Positions 25,243-34,885 of a DNA stretch of 64,000 nt are shown here, piece after piece; position 1 is the stretch's first letter, and each line of letters starts with the position of its first letter. Both the position numbers and the translations under genes were made by a program. The stretch lies in the NCBI GenBank assembly GCA_021778015.1, contig JAJYCX010000008.1, forward strand, positions 1 to 64,000, written 5' to 3'. Source of the stretch: Pseudomonadota bacterium. GTDB taxonomy: Bacteria; Pseudomonadota; Gammaproteobacteria; UBA1113. Below the pieces are notes generated by a model. The model was not told the DNA's origin, made no database searches, and was given only the letters and a program-made list of their open reading frames with translations.

Positions 25243-28200
25243 TTAGCCTCCCTCTCCTCCGCCGCTTATTCCTTTTTTAATTTCATTCCCAGCCGCAGCA
25301 TAGGATTCCATTGATTTTCTTCTAGCATCCATTTGCTTCTCAGCCGCGGCGTGACCGGTTTCGGCACCTTTCTCTACGCCGCCCTTGACTTGACTCATCA
25401 TGCCTTCAATTTCAGTACGTTCTTCAGCAATACCAATCCAACGCATAATATGATCTGGTATATGGTAAATCAGTGAAAAAGACTTGTTCAGCACAACCAT
25501 CAACGTGTTTACGTATATGCCCCATAGGATCAACAGGCTAAACATACCGGAGGTATCGCCGTTAGTCGTAGTGCCGCCCTTCCAGCCCTGCCAGCCATTT
25601 CTAATGATACCTATACCCGTAATCTGCGGCCCATTGTGATAAGTCACACCGCCCCCATTGACCAACAGACCCGCAACCATGAAAAAACCACCATTGACGA
25701 TCAGAACAGTTACATAACTCATAACCGTAGCGGCAAAAAAGCCGATGATCATTAAAGAAGGCCGCAAGAATACGCTGGCTAAGATACCCACACCGGCACT
25801 ACTCTGGCCAAAGGCTTCATGCGTACCTTCTGGATTTAAAATACCTAAAGACAACATGGGTGCTGCCGCCATCGCCTCAATGGTCAATACTAACCATTGT
25901 ATGAAGGCAAAAGTAAACACCAGATAAGGGATCATAGGGAAATAATACGCCATAAGGGCGCCCATGGTCATCATGATACCCAACAAAGCCGAATACATGG
26001 CCATTCCCCAGGTCATCGCGGTCATCATGGCACTAGCAATCCCCGATATATTCGAGAAAACGAAAGAGACCAAGCCCGCTTTCCACATGTAGACGAAACC
26101 CATATGGTAAAGTTTTGATGTTTCGCCCAGTAAACGCAAACCCGACGAGCGCAGCAAGAACAGAGGATTAACCAACTGCCCTCCTGTGCCGAATGTCGAC
26201 AGAGGCGCCATGGCCTGTGAAAAATTGTACATAATCATGCCATTAACATACTTATACCAGTTTAAAGGATTGATTATCATTTTGGGAAATTTTGGTTTTC
26301 CAAAATTGTTGGGATTAGCCGCACCTAGATTAGAGGTACCACTATAAATACCACAACTTTGCACCGGTTTGCCGCTACTATCCAAAATGACATTACCATT
26401 ACTATCCGTTAGCGGCGTACAGTTTGATGTAGATCCACCACCATTTCCAGAATTGTTGTCGCTGCTACTGTAACTATCAGTATTCGACAAGGCCTGCATA
26501 GTAATACCTTCTGCTCCTATTAATACCTTGCCTAAACTATTGCCTGTACTACGGCCATAGGCATGGTACTTATTCTTATGGCCTTGGTGAGCCCCGCCAT
26601 TAATATCAGCAGAAGTACGCGCATCTTGGCAACGCCTAGTACCATTGGGATCCTCGGTCGAACTGGTAATCCCTATGCCGTCTTGGCAGGCTAAAGCAGG
26701 ATAACTATAATCATATGCATAGGCCGAAAAAGTTGTAGTTGAAGTATTTAACATTTGCGCCATATTTAAGAAAAAGACACCGGCACTCGCCCAGCCATTG
26801 TATTTTGCCGCAGCAACCAATGTCTCTTTCTTCCCTGCGCAAGGCGTGCTAGGGTCGTCCGGATTGCATTGTGCAAGTATAGTTCCATTACTATCTGGGT
26901 TGCCTGGGTTTGTTCCCTGATTTGCTTGCGCTTGCAGCGCGGCTTCAGCAGCTTGATAAGTCTGATAATTTTGCAGCGTTGCCGCTTGATATTGCATAGC
27001 TACCTGTTGCAGTTGATCCGTAATCCAGGAACTTGCATCGCTGCTAGGGGTAGCCTCAGTACAAGGGATTTCATTACCATCGGGATCATACGTTATGGTA
27101 CAGGAAGACGGGCCACTATCTGCGCCTGTATTAGCGACATTCTGTGTACCGCCTGGAGCAACGGGTACAGCACCCGTATCTTCGTAAACCAAATAAGAAT
27201 CCGCTAAAAATGCTAGTGTCGGCAGTACCGTTGTTGTGGTCGTTGTTGTCCCATCTGCGTTTTGCGTAGTGATTGTCGTTTTAAAAGCATGGCTACCGTT
27301 AGGGCCCCCATAAGCGCTTTGGGTCTTAGGATCACTCTGTGGGTTTTGACCCGTACTAGGATAAATGCCATACCAATTACCGCCATATATCCCATAGGCC
27401 GTATTATTGTTCCTAAGATCATAACCAATCATGTTATTAATAAGATCCCTCTGACTGGTATAATAATTTTGTAGTGGTACATCTCCACTAGGACCACTGC
27501 CAGTAGGCATGGTCACATAACCACAAATTGAGCTGCGAGACCAATCATTTGGACTTGCAACACCAAAGGCCCAAACATAGGTATTCGGCAGATTTGCGCT
27601 TGTAACTTGATCGGTATCTTGATATAAAATATAAGGCGTTGTTTGCAGATAAATCTGTGCATAGTTATTTTTCTTTTTCTTAGTAGTCGTATCGATAGTA
27701 GCGGAAACATTCCCATTATTATTATATTCTTGTGTCCAATAATATCTGAGATTTTGTGCTTCTGTAAAAGCAATAGAACAGGTTAAATATTGAAAGATAC
27801 TGGTTGCCGTTTCCACATCAGAGGTAGACGCACTATTGACTACAATCTTCGCGTTACCTGAAGCAACCTGATCCACCATATTATTCCAAATATAATCGGC
27901 GGCCCCTACGCCTTGCACAATCACCCACATCACAAAAACTTGGATAACAGCATAGCCTTGTACCGCCATGTCTTTCATGCCCAATGAGGAGGTCGTCGTT
28001 GGCAATAACAGTGCAAAACCCATAGCGGAACGCAGCGGGATCCACACGGAATTCCACTTGCTGCCCAGCATTTCGCCCTGATGAGAGGTGTTGATGGTGG
28101 ATACCACTAAACTATAGAGTATAAGAATACAGCCTAAGACTATAACCGCATTGTTAAAGTACAAAAACGCAAATTTTAATAAAGTAGACTCCTTACCCCC

Positions 28201-28353
28201 TGACCATTGTGTTAATACATTACCTACATTGCCAAAAATGGTGGCCAGATAATACATAGATTGATCATTGGGTGAAGGCGTAAAAAAGTTAGGCGCAGCA
28301 AACACGGCCGGCGCCAATAGACACAAAGCGATTAGTGATAAAATACGTTTCAT
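25243..28353 (-). CDS. dotA: Dot/Icm type IVB secretion system protein DotA
   Basis: 1036 residues, close to Legionella DotA (about 1048). A cleavable signal peptide (to AVFAAP, about residue 20) is followed by membrane segments near 65-90, 110-150, then a very large, Ser/Thr/Asn/Gly-rich periplasmic region (about 155-700), and a hydrophobic C-terminal half with five or six segments (about 750-960). The tail is charged. This matches DotA, a polytopic component needed for effector transport. The start overlaps icmV by 4 nt (ATGA). Together with icmV, icmW and icmX it reproduces the Legionella gene order. The periplasmic region is poorly conserved by nature. Confidence 0.93.
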   Translation of the reverse strand: MKRILSLIALCLLAPAVFAAPNFFTPSPNDQSMYYLATIFGNVGNVLTQWSGGKESTLLKFAFLYFNNAVIVLGCILILYSLVVSTINTSHQGEMLGSKWNSVWIPLRSAMGFALLLPTTTSSLGMKDMAVQGYAVIQVFVMWVIVQGVGAADYIWNNMVDQVASGNAKIVVNSASTSDVETATSIFQYLTCSIAFTEAQNLRYYWTQEYNNNGNVSATIDTTTKKKKNNYAQIYLQTTPYILYQDTDQVTSANLPNTYVWAFGVASPNDWSRSSICGYVTMPTGSGPSGDVPLQNYYTSQRDLINNMIGYDLRNNNTAYGIYGGNWYGIYPSTGQNPQSDPKTQSAYGGPNGSHAFKTTITTQNADGTTTTTTTVLPTLAFLADSYLVYEDTGAVPVAPGGTQNVANTGADSGPSSCTITYDPDGNEIPCTEATPSSDASSWITDQLQQVAMQYQAATLQNYQTYQAAEAALQAQANQGTNPGNPDSNGTILAQCNPDDPSTPCAGKKETLVAAAKYNGWASAGVFFLNMAQMLNTSTTTFSAYAYDYSYPALACQDGIGITSSTEDPNGTRRCQDARTSADINGGAHQGHKNKYHAYGRSTGNSLGKVLIGAEGITMQALSNTDSYSSSDNNSGNGGGSTSNCTPLTDSNGNVILDSSGKPVQSCGIYSGTSNLGAANPNNFGKPKFPKMIINPLNWYKYVNGMIMYNFSQAMAPLSTFGTGGQLVNPLFLLRSSGLRLLGETSKLYHMGFVYMWKAGLVSFVFSNISGIASAMMTAMTWGMAMYSALLGIMMTMGALMAYYFPMIPYLVFTFAFIQWLVLTIEAMAAAPMLSLGILNPEGTHEAFGQSSAGVGILASVFLRPSLMIIGFFAATVMSYVTVLIVNGGFFMVAGLLVNGGGVTYHNGPQITGIGIIRNGWQGWKGGTTTNGDTSGMFSLLILWGIYVNTLMVVLNKSFSLIYHIPDHIMRWIGIAEERTEIEGMMSQVKGGVEKGAETGHAAAEKQMDARRKSMESYAAAGNEIKKGISGGGEGG

Positions 28354-28835
28354 GATTTATCCTCGCCGTTCTTCGGTTCTACAGGGTCCTCTATTTTCGA
28401 ATGCCACCACTCGTGTACACTGCAGCCTAACTTCTTATGTTTAATCTGAAATATCCAAAAATGAAAGCGAAAAGCCAACGCAAAAGCTAATGAAGCGACT
28501 ACAATGGCCAATAACCCGCCCATAAAGTCCATCATATAAAAAAGGTAAAGGCTATAGATAACGATAGCTACCCCTATAGCGCCATAAACTAAAAATAAAC
28601 GCATAAATTCTTTTTGGCGCAGTTTCATATCTTCTGCGCTTAAATTAAGGCGTGTCAATGCTTCCTGAAATGTTTCTGTATATTCAGCCTTTTGAGGCAC
28701 AAAAAGTCCTTTGCCTAAATTATACACATAGCGGCTGGAAGATTTGATGATATCCCAACCTATCCACGCTTTAACATTAATAGCGGGCTTATATGCCCAT
28801 GCTATTCCATGACCTACTTTTTTAAACATGCCCAT
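28350..28835 (-). CDS. icmV: Dot/Icm secretion system protein IcmV
   Basis: About 161 residues. Matches IcmV across its length: INVKAWIGWD, LFVPQKAEYTETF, LTRLNLSAEDMKLRQKEF, two membrane segments (near 80-120) and the conserved FRFHFWIFQIKHKKLGCSVHEWW. The frame is open to an ATG at 28877, but that codon lies inside an extended -10 sequence (TGATACAAT). Met at 28835 or 28829 also fits the family N-terminus better. The stop overlaps the dotA start. Confidence 0.9.
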   Translation of the reverse strand: MGMFKKVGHGIAWAYKPAINVKAWIGWDIIKSSSRYVYNLGKGLFVPQKAEYTETFQEALTRLNLSAEDMKLRQKEFMRLFLVYGAIGVAIVIYSLYLFYMMDFMGGLLAIVVASLAFALAFRFHFWIFQIKHKKLGCSVHEWWHSKIEDPVEPKNGEDKS

Positions 28836-28875
28836 ATCTGTAGTCTCTTTGGTTAACATCCTAACAATTGAGGCC

Positions 28876-28884
28876 ATTGTATCA
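28876..28884 (-). promoter_or_regulatory. Extended -10 promoter of icmV-dotA
   Basis: On the minus strand TGATACAAT, a consensus extended -10 (TG-n-TATAAT type); the -35 region (CTGTCG, 18 nt upstream) is weak. The same word TGATACAAT occurs before rplY at 40341-40349. Confidence 0.55.
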
Positions 28885-29148
28885 AATTTTGCACAAGCAC
28901 GACAGCATTTATCCTGAATTAATTCATCGTGTTAATCTTTTGTTAAGCTTTCCTGAATAACCAGTATTTGCCATTAATACAAACCCTATCATACCGTAGT
29001 TGAGGCGTAAATGTTCTAGATCTGATATAGTATTTTTTACTTGCTTAAGAAAACCTTAAGCTCAATGGGGCTAAAAAAGAGCAAACTTACGGCAAGTTAA
29101 TGAAGATGCGGGATTTGAATAAACGTATTGAACTTTAATCGAAGCGTT

Positions 29149-29300
29149 GTCATCCTCGACGAAGTCGGGGATCCAGTTTCAAATCAAGTTTTTTACTGGA
29201 TCCCCGACTGCGGCCTCGCGGCCTGGTCGAGGATGACACAACTCTAGTCTGTAGTTGCTTGTAGCATTAAACTCGCATCAGAAAGTATATTGGGTATATA
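29149..29300. repeat. Family-A palindromic repeat in the icmV-icmW divergent region
   Basis: GTCATCCTCGACGAAGTCGG on the left and CGACTGCGGCCTCGCGGCC...GAGGATGAC on the right (29149-29237). The tail ACAACTCTAGTCTGTAGTTG...GTATATTGGGTATATACT is shared with copies at 10190 and 50341. The rest of 28885-29330 holds the two promoter regions only. Confidence 0.85.
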
Positions 29301-29329
29301 CTAATGAAAAAATATGAGGAACAAACACT

Positions 29330-29776
29330 ATGCCTGATTTAAGCCACGACGGCGTACACCAGTTTTGGAAAGATTACCCCGACGGCATGATCTATCGCGT
29401 CGTTTCTTTCATGGAAGGCGTAGAGCATTGGACGGTAGACGAAGATCCTGAGTTCGAAACGGCAATACAAGGCTTAGCCGACTCATTAGAAACGATCGGT
29501 AACTATGAACTAGGACACCAACAGTCTTTTATCACGCTTTGTACCTACATTAAAATGGCGCGCATGTTGCGTTTGTTACAAACCATAGATACCGCTCATC
29601 CTGGCGGTGCTTCGAAGATACTGATGTACGCCGAAGAAAACAGTACCAGCAGTGAGGATGTTCCAGGCATCTTCTTACGCCGCAATATTGTCTTTGAACG
29701 TTTGCGTTTATTAGGCCGTGTCTTTGCCAATGAACGCATAGAAATAGTCATGAAAGCCTTGGGAAGTGAACAGTGA
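29330..29776 (+). CDS. icmW: Dot/Icm effector-adaptor protein IcmW
   Basis: 148 residues (Legionella 151). Strong match through the whole length: MPDLSHDGVHQFWKDYPD at the N-terminus, SFMEGVEHWTVDEDPEFE, and LGHQQSFITLCTYIKMARMLRLLQ. IcmW is a small acidic cytosolic chaperone that, with IcmS, presents effectors to the DotL coupling complex. Ribosome site GAGGAA is 8 nt before the ATG. A family-A repeat occupies its upstream region and supplies a TATATACT-like sequence. The next gene starts within the stop codon. Confidence 0.95.
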   Translation: MPDLSHDGVHQFWKDYPDGMIYRVVSFMEGVEHWTVDEDPEFETAIQGLADSLETIGNYELGHQQSFITLCTYIKMARMLRLLQTIDTAHPGGASKILMYAEENSTSSEDVPGIFLRRNIVFERLRLLGRVFANERIEIVMKALGSEQ

Positions 29777-30240
29777 TGAAATGGCTGTATAGTTATTATA
29801 TCTCAATTCGTAGAGACAGACTCCTGTGTCTACCCAACAAAGGCCACCACAGGAGGTTGCCCCTACGTTCATTGCTTAGTTTAGCTGTGCTGTGTTGCAG
29901 CACAGTCATTTATGCAGACTCTGTAGGAGTCATTAATCAGGCTAATAGCAATGCCGATCGCATTGCTGCACAATCACAAGCAAACATAACACAACAACAA
30001 CAAATACTGACGCAAAGATTGCAAGCTTTGGCCGCGGCGATGCAAGCGCAAAGTCCGGATACACCTATAGTGATACAAACTGTACCTACTCCGGTGCAAC
30101 CAGCACCGTCTGCCCCGGTAACTCCTCCCGTGACAAAAGCAGCACCACCGGTAGCAACTACACCCAATGCCACGGGCTTTACCCCACCATCGCAAAATAA
30201 TAACAGTAACAGTCGCAATCAATGGAATTATGGTTTTTAA
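29776..30240 (+). CDS. Small exported Pro/Gln-rich protein between icmW and icmX
   Basis: About 154 residues, not recognised. The ATG overlaps the icmW stop (TGATG), so it is coupled. An unusually long basic leader (about 33 residues, with RRDRLL and HHRRLPLR) precedes a hydrophobic segment and a likely cleavage near VIYADS. Then come a Gln-rich coiled stretch (ITQQQQILTQRLQALAAAMQAQ) and a Pro/Thr/Val tail. In Legionella icmX follows icmW directly, so this gene is an insertion or a divergent accessory. The leader DNA contains an inverted repeat (GTAGAGACA/TGTGTCTAC, 29809-29832). Confidence 0.6.
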   Translation: MKWLYSYYISIRRDRLLCLPNKGHHRRLPLRSLLSLAVLCCSTVIYADSVGVINQANSNADRIAAQSQANITQQQQILTQRLQALAAAMQAQSPDTPIVIQTVPTPVQPAPSAPVTPPVTKAAPPVATTPNATGFTPPSQNNNSNSRNQWNYGF

Positions 30241-30272
30241 TTGAATAGATTAACATTTGAGGTAACTATACT

Positions 30273-31331
30273 ATGAAAAAAGGCTTTTTAAAATGTGCTG
30301 TCACACTCATCTCTTTAGCAACGGCCTCTGCTGTGATTGCCGCAACGAATACTAATCCTAACAATAGCGCTGGCAGTGTAGGCGGCACCATAAATCAGGG
30401 CGTAAACAACACCTTAGGTAATATAGGCGGCGCTGTGGGTACTAATGTCAGCGCTGATCTTGCTAATACCAAAGCAACCCTGAAAAGCCAAGGCGTTAAC
30501 ATGCAAAATGCCACCAATAGCCTCATTGCTTGGCTAAACGCCAATCTTGTTAACGGTATTCCGCCAGGATTTTCAAAAAGCATGAAAGGCAATTGGCAAA
30601 TCATTCTGGCTAATTACAGTTTAAGTGATTTAAACTGGTTACTCACTCAAAAATTTACTTTCGCTTTATTGTCCGGAGTGGATATCAGTACCGTTGATGA
30701 TGATGTTCCCACTACAACCATGACACTCAGTGAGATCAAATCCAAGGTGGGGCATTTCAACATAGGCTCTCTACTCAGTACTACGACTATATCACCGAAA
30801 TCTGACGAAGAGAAAAATGCGCAGGTTTTATTGCAATTTGTGTCTGGTTTAAATAACGCGGTAAGTGCATTACCCTCCAAAATAGTTTCCCGTGGTTTAG
30901 GATCTGTGAACCAATTTCAAAACCAATTTGGCACCTATCTGGCGCAACAATCCGTAGGATTAAATGCGTTGTATAATTTATTAAATGAGCGCCTAGTGAA
31001 AAAAGGCTTAGGTGCACAATTGGGCGGTTCTCAAACTGACATGAGTCCTTTGGGCTTAGACGAATACATGGCTACGCGTCGTTTGGATGTCAATGATCCA
31101 AATGGCTGGTTGTCGCAATTGTCGACGGCAACCCCAGCACAGATGTCCAAAGAACAATTGATGTTGTTAGCCGAAATGCGTTACGAAATGTTCTTAACGC
31201 GCCAAACTTTAGAGCAAATGACCACGTTAATGGCAGTGCAGCAGTTACAACTTAATAGTGCAGATGCAGTGAAATTACAACAGATAAAGAATAATATCTT
31301 GTCGGCTAGCACTTCGAGTGTATTACAATAA
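30273..31331 (+). CDS. icmX: Dot/Icm secretion system protein IcmX
   Basis: 352 residues with a signal peptide (cleavage near VIAATN, about residue 23). IcmX is a periplasmic protein of the type IVB system. The conserved C-terminal half is visible: LLQFVSGLNNAVSALP, RRLDVNDPNGWLSQL and EMRYEMFLTRQTLEQM TTLMAVQQLQ. Position after icmW and divergence from icmV-dotA support the call. GAGG ribosome site 9 nt upstream; hairpin terminator 15 nt after the stop. Confidence 0.88.
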   Translation: MKKGFLKCAVTLISLATASAVIAATNTNPNNSAGSVGGTINQGVNNTLGNIGGAVGTNVSADLANTKATLKSQGVNMQNATNSLIAWLNANLVNGIPPGFSKSMKGNWQIILANYSLSDLNWLLTQKFTFALLSGVDISTVDDDVPTTTMTLSEIKSKVGHFNIGSLLSTTTISPKSDEEKNAQVLLQFVSGLNNAVSALPSKIVSRGLGSVNQFQNQFGTYLAQQSVGLNALYNLLNERLVKKGLGAQLGGSQTDMSPLGLDEYMATRRLDVNDPNGWLSQLSTATPAQMSKEQLMLLAEMRYEMFLTRQTLEQMTTLMAVQQLQLNSADAVKLQQIKNNILSASTSSVLQ

Positions 31332-31346
31332 TAGGCGGTTTGTAGA

Positions 31347-31368
31347 AGGGCGATTCACAAATCGCCCT
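31347..31368 (+). terminator. Hairpin terminator after icmX
   Basis: AGGGCGATT / AATCGCCCT, 9-bp perfect stem, CACA loop, just past the icmX stop. No clear T-run. Confidence 0.6.
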
Positions 31369-31416
31369 AATCGAGAACATTCACTGAACTGTGTCATTTA
31401 ATTCCAGGTCTCAGAA

Positions 31417-32589
31417 CTACTCCCCCTCTATCCCCATAATGGGCTTTATCGTATTCCAATGTTTACAGCCGGGGCAATACCAATGCAAAATTTTACTAGA
31501 ATAGCCGCATTGTAAACAACGATAAATGGGTTTGTCTTTCAATAAGGCTTCGGTCAGCGTTTGCAATAAAGCCAAGTTCCTCTGCTCCAAACCTTGATGC
31601 TCACTTTGTGCTTGTTGCAGATCAATCAGACGATGCAAACCACGTATAGAGGGTTTTTGTAACAATTGTTCGGCTAAGAAATCAACCGCTGCTGTCGCCC
31701 CTTGTGTTTTTTGCAAACGATCTGCCAAAATTAAAATCAAAGAAATACGCGGGTATTGCGTTAACAATTGCTTTAATTCCGTCATCAATGCCGCTTCATC
31801 GTGTAAATCTTCATAACACGCAACCATAGCGGGCAATACTTCCGGTAAAAAGTCTGCGTCTTCACTTAAGGCTTGGCGATAATAACGCAATGCAATTTTA
31901 GTGTGCCCGGCTTCTTTTTCCCAATCGCCTTGCAACCAACTGGCACGCACACAGTATTTATCGTATTGATAGGCCTTTTTTAAATAACGGAATGCTGTTT
32001 CGCGTCCCGACTTCTTTTGCGTTTCCAGCGCTAGTTCACAATAATAATGTGCGACCTGACGCCCCACATTATCGTGACTCAAGGTACTTAACTTTTCCGC
32101 TGCTTGAATGGCCTTTTCCCATTCTTTTTCTTGTTGATAAATGTCGATTAGATAACGGTAACTTTCTTGTGCGTACAACTTACCGTCTATTACTTCTAGG
32201 AATAATCGCTCGGCACGATCGTAAACGCCTGCGCGTAGATAATCTTGTCCCAAGGCTAATAAAGCTAGCATCCGTTCATTTTTGGATAAGCTCGGCCTTG
32301 CAATAAGGTTTTGATGTATGCGTATGGCTCTATCCACTTCACCACGACGGCGAAATAAATGTCCTAAGGCTAAATAAGTCTCTATAGTATCGCTGTCTAC
32401 TTGCAGCGTTTTAATCAGGATTTCAACCGCTTTGTCGGGTTCTTCGTTTAATAAATAATTTAAACCGACTAAGTAATCTTTAGGAACACCGGTAGAGGTT
32501 AGAGATTGTTTTGGATTTTTGCGCCAATATATCCATAAGAAAGCGGCAATAACGGCTAAAGCAATAATAGCGTTAATCACGATCAACAC
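31417..32589 (-). CDS. lapB: Lipopolysaccharide assembly protein B (LapB/YciM)
   Basis: 390 residues: one N-terminal membrane helix (residues 2-20), several TPR-like repeats through the middle (e.g. YLVGLNYLLNEEPDKAVEIL, ALGHLFRRRGEVDRAI) and a C-terminal rubredoxin-type metal site with two C-x2-C pairs (CLQCGY and CPGCK). LapB controls LpxC turnover through FtsH. The start is a GTG at 32589 that directly abuts a palindromic repeat, and no ribosome site is visible upstream. The repeat may have displaced the original leader. lapA lies 213 nt upstream. Confidence 0.92.
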   Translation of the reverse strand: MLIVINAIIALAVIAAFLWIYWRKNPKQSLTSTGVPKDYLVGLNYLLNEEPDKAVEILIKTLQVDSDTIETYLALGHLFRRRGEVDRAIRIHQNLIARPSLSKNERMLALLALGQDYLRAGVYDRAERLFLEVIDGKLYAQESYRYLIDIYQQEKEWEKAIQAAEKLSTLSHDNVGRQVAHYYCELALETQKKSGRETAFRYLKKAYQYDKYCVRASWLQGDWEKEAGHTKIALRYYRQALSEDADFLPEVLPAMVACYEDLHDEAALMTELKQLLTQYPRISLILILADRLQKTQGATAAVDFLAEQLLQKPSIRGLHRLIDLQQAQSEHQGLEQRNLALLQTLTEALLKDKPIYRCLQCGYSSKILHWYCPGCKHWNTIKPIMGIEGE

Positions 32590-32760
32590 CCGTCATTGCG
32601 AGCAAGCGACGCAATCCAGGGGTTAAAATCCTGGTTATATAAGTACTACGTTGTTTTATTAGTCCTACTGTAACAGGATGATTCTTTTCATTGCCTAACA
32701 TTTTTCCTGGATTGCCACGCTCACTCGCTGCGCTCGCGAGCTCGCAATGACGAGGCTTGT
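32590..32760. repeat. Family-B palindromic repeat between lapA and lapB
   Basis: CGTCATTGCGAGCAAGCGAC and GCAATCCAGG near 32590-32620 pair with CCTGGATTGCC near 32704 and GCGAGCTCGCAATGACGAG near 32735-32753. lapA and lapB are normally adjacent or overlapping, so the element has probably split them. Confidence 0.85.
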
Positions 32761-32802
32761 GCAATTGAATAGATTCACAGTGTTGACAATCTTCAGTAGG
32801 CA

Positions 32803-33054
32803 TCATGGCTTTTCCACGTGTTTTGCTTGACGTCGCCACTGGCTGCGCTCTTTGCGCAATTTAAGCAAAGGCCCCAAACTCAGTAACAAACCTAAAAAAC
32901 AGCCTAGAAACAATACGAAGAATATGAGCAACGATAAGGGCAATACCCATTCCCCCCAGTAATAATGTAAAGTCACCACTTGCGAATTGACTGCTGCTAA
33001 AGCTAATAGCACCGCAACGATCAGTAGATAAAAGAAATAACGTACTATTTTCAT
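32803..33054 (-). CDS. lapA: Lipopolysaccharide assembly protein A (LapA, DUF1049)
   Basis: About 83 residues: two membrane helices (near 5-22 and 40-62), with the family pattern NSQVVTLHYYWGEWVLPLSLLIFFVLFLGCFLG and a basic cytosolic tail (KLRKERSQWRRQ). Partner of LapB. The frame opens at a TTG (33078), but AAGGA lies 8 nt before the ATG at 33054 (MKIVRYF), the family N-terminus. It follows the rpsA terminator. ihfB, often between rpsA and lapA, is absent. Confidence 0.88.
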   Translation of the reverse strand: MKIVRYFFYLLIVAVLLALAAVNSQVVTLHYYWGEWVLPLSLLIFFVLFLGCFLGLLLSLGPLLKLRKERSQWRRQAKHVEKP

Positions 33055-33077
33055 GTTATTCATCCTTATTAAATACA

Positions 33078-33098
33078 AAAGGAGGCCAAGCCTCCTTT
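33078..33098 (-). terminator. Intrinsic terminator after rpsA
   Basis: AAAGGAGGC / GCCTCCTTT around a 3-nt loop; read on the minus strand it ends in TTTTG. It lies 28 nt past the rpsA stop and directly before the lapA ribosome site, so lapAB expression would depend on read-through or a separate promoter. Confidence 0.75.
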
Positions 33099-33125
33099 CA
33101 TATTTCCTAAAACTTCCGTAAAGTC

Positions 33126-34823
33126 CTATTTTTCATCCGCTTCCTTATCGGAATCAATGCTATCTTTCAGCAAATCACCTAAAGTCGAATTTGCAGCAAC
33201 ATCGCGATTTAGATCGCGCATCACTTGAGCTTCTTCTTGAGAATCTTTTGCTTTGATAGACAAGCTGATCATGCGTGTTTTACGATCGATGCTCATATAT
33301 TTAGCTTCGACCTTATCACCTACATGCAGATGTTCAGCGGCATTCATTACTTTATCTCTAGAGATGTCGGAAGCGCGTACATAACCTTCCACTTCATCAC
33401 CCAAATCGATAACAGCCCCTTTCTCATCTACGCTTTTGACTGTACCAACAACAATACTGCCCTTGGTAAAGCGATCTGTGAAGGAACCTACAGGATCTTG
33501 TTCTAACTGTTTAATCCCTAAAGAGATGCGTTCACGTTCTGGATCAACAGCTAAGATCATTGCTTCAACTTCTTGACCTTTCTTGTAATTGCGTATGGCT
33601 TTTTCGCCTGGCTCATTCCAAGAAATATCATTCAAATGCACTAGGCCATCGATACCGCCTTCCAAGCCAATGAACACACCAAAATCGGTAATGGATTTGA
33701 TGGCGCCTTTAACACGATCATTCTTTTCGTGCGTGGTTGCAAAGTGTTCCCAAGGATTCATCGTGCATTGCTTAATACCTAAAGAAATACGACGACGGGA
33801 TTCATCTACTTCCAACACGACTACTTCAATTTCATCCCCTAATTGCACCACTTTGCTAGGATGAATATTTTTGTTGGTCCAAGACATTTCGGAAACGTGT
33901 ACCAAGCCTTCCACGCCTTTGTCTAATTCTACAAAGCAACCGTAATCAGCGATATTGGTTACGCGGCCTTTCAAACGTGAACCCACCGGATAACGGTTCA
34001 CTGTATTGAAGAAAGGATCGTCACCCAATTGTTTCATGCCTAAGGATACGCGTGAACGTTCTTTGTCAAACTTCAACACGGTTACAGACACTTCTTGGCC
34101 TACGGATAATAATTCGCCAGGATGTTTGACGCGAGTCCATGACATATCGGTGATGTGCAACAAGCCATCTATGCCGCCTAAGTCCACAAACGCGCCATAA
34201 TCGGTTAAGTTCTTCACTACACCCAAGACCACTTGGCCTTCGTATAAACCTTCTAGCAACGCTTGACGCTCAGTGCTGCCTTCAGATTCCACCACAGCGC
34301 GACGTGATACCACGACGTTATTACGCTTGGCGTCCATTTTAATAACTTTGAATTCTAACTCTTTGCCTTCTAAGACCACAGAATCGCGTACTGGACGTAC
34401 ATCAACTAATGAACCCGGCAAGAATGCGCGTACGGATTGAATATCGACAGTAAAACCGCCTTTAACCTTGCCGCTGATCACACCCACGACAGTGGCTTGT
34501 GAATGATATGCTTTGTCTAGATCTATCCATGCTTCTAGGCGTTTGGCTTTTTCACGAGATAAACGTGTTTCGCCAAAACCATCTTCTAAGGCTTCTAGCA
34601 CTACGTCTACGTTATCGCCTTCAACAATTTCTAATTCGCCTTTATCATTTAAGAATTGTTCACGCGGTATAACACCTTCGGATTTAAAACCTGCATCGAC
34701 GGTGACGTAGTCTTTATCAATACGAACGACTCGCCCCTGGCAAATAGCACCGATTTCTAATTTTTCTTTGGCAAAACTTTGTTCCAATAAAGAAGCAAAT
34801 TCACCTTGTTTTACATTAATCAT
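33126..34823 (-). CDS. rpsA: 30S ribosomal protein S1
   Basis: 565 residues with six S1/OB-fold repeats, starting [21 protein letters not shown] (near 24-44) and including [58 protein letters not shown] and [25 protein letters not shown]. It unwinds and docks mRNA on the 30S subunit. Full-length gammaproteobacterial type (E. coli 557). The leader contains a 10-bp hairpin. cmk lies upstream in the same direction, as usual. Confidence 0.97.
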   Translation of the reverse strand: MINVKQGEFASLLEQSFAKEKLEIGAICQGRVVRIDKDYVTVDAGFKSEGVIPREQFLNDKGELEIVEGDNVDVVLEALEDGFGETRLSREKAKRLEAWIDLDKAYHSQATVVGVISGKVKGGFTVDIQSVRAFLPGSLVDVRPVRDSVVLEGKELEFKVIKMDAKRNNVVVSRRAVVESEGSTERQALLEGLYEGQVVLGVVKNLTDYGAFVDLGGIDGLLHITDMSWTRVKHPGELLSVGQEVSVTVLKFDKERSRVSLGMKQLGDDPFFNTVNRYPVGSRLKGRVTNIADYGCFVELDKGVEGLVHVSEMSWTNKNIHPSKVVQLGDEIEVVVLEVDESRRRISLGIKQCTMNPWEHFATTHEKNDRVKGAIKSITDFGVFIGLEGGIDGLVHLNDISWNEPGEKAIRNYKKGQEVEAMILAVDPERERISLGIKQLEQDPVGSFTDRFTKGSIVVGTVKSVDEKGAVIDLGDEVEGYVRASDISRDKVMNAAEHLHVGDKVEAKYMSIDRKTRMISLSIKAKDSQEEAQVMRDLNRDVAANSTLGDLLKDSIDSDKEADEK

Positions 34824-34862
34824 GTAGATAGTTTCCTAGACTTTACAGTCTGTTTGGTTAAT

Positions 34863-34885
34863 GTATTAAGTGAGACACTTAATAC
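34863..34885 (-). promoter_or_regulatory. Hairpin in the rpsA leader
   Basis: Perfect stem GTATTAAGTG / CACTTAATAC with a 3-nt loop, about 40 nt before the rpsA ATG (ribosome site AGGAAA). AT-rich leader hairpins in this position are known for S1 autoregulation in E. coli; the equivalence is inferred. A diverged family-D half repeat (34943-34978) precedes it. Confidence 0.4.

Noticed and set aside
30273..31331. Separate outer-membrane protein unrelated to the secretion system
   Set aside because: Position after icmW and several conserved blocks support IcmX.
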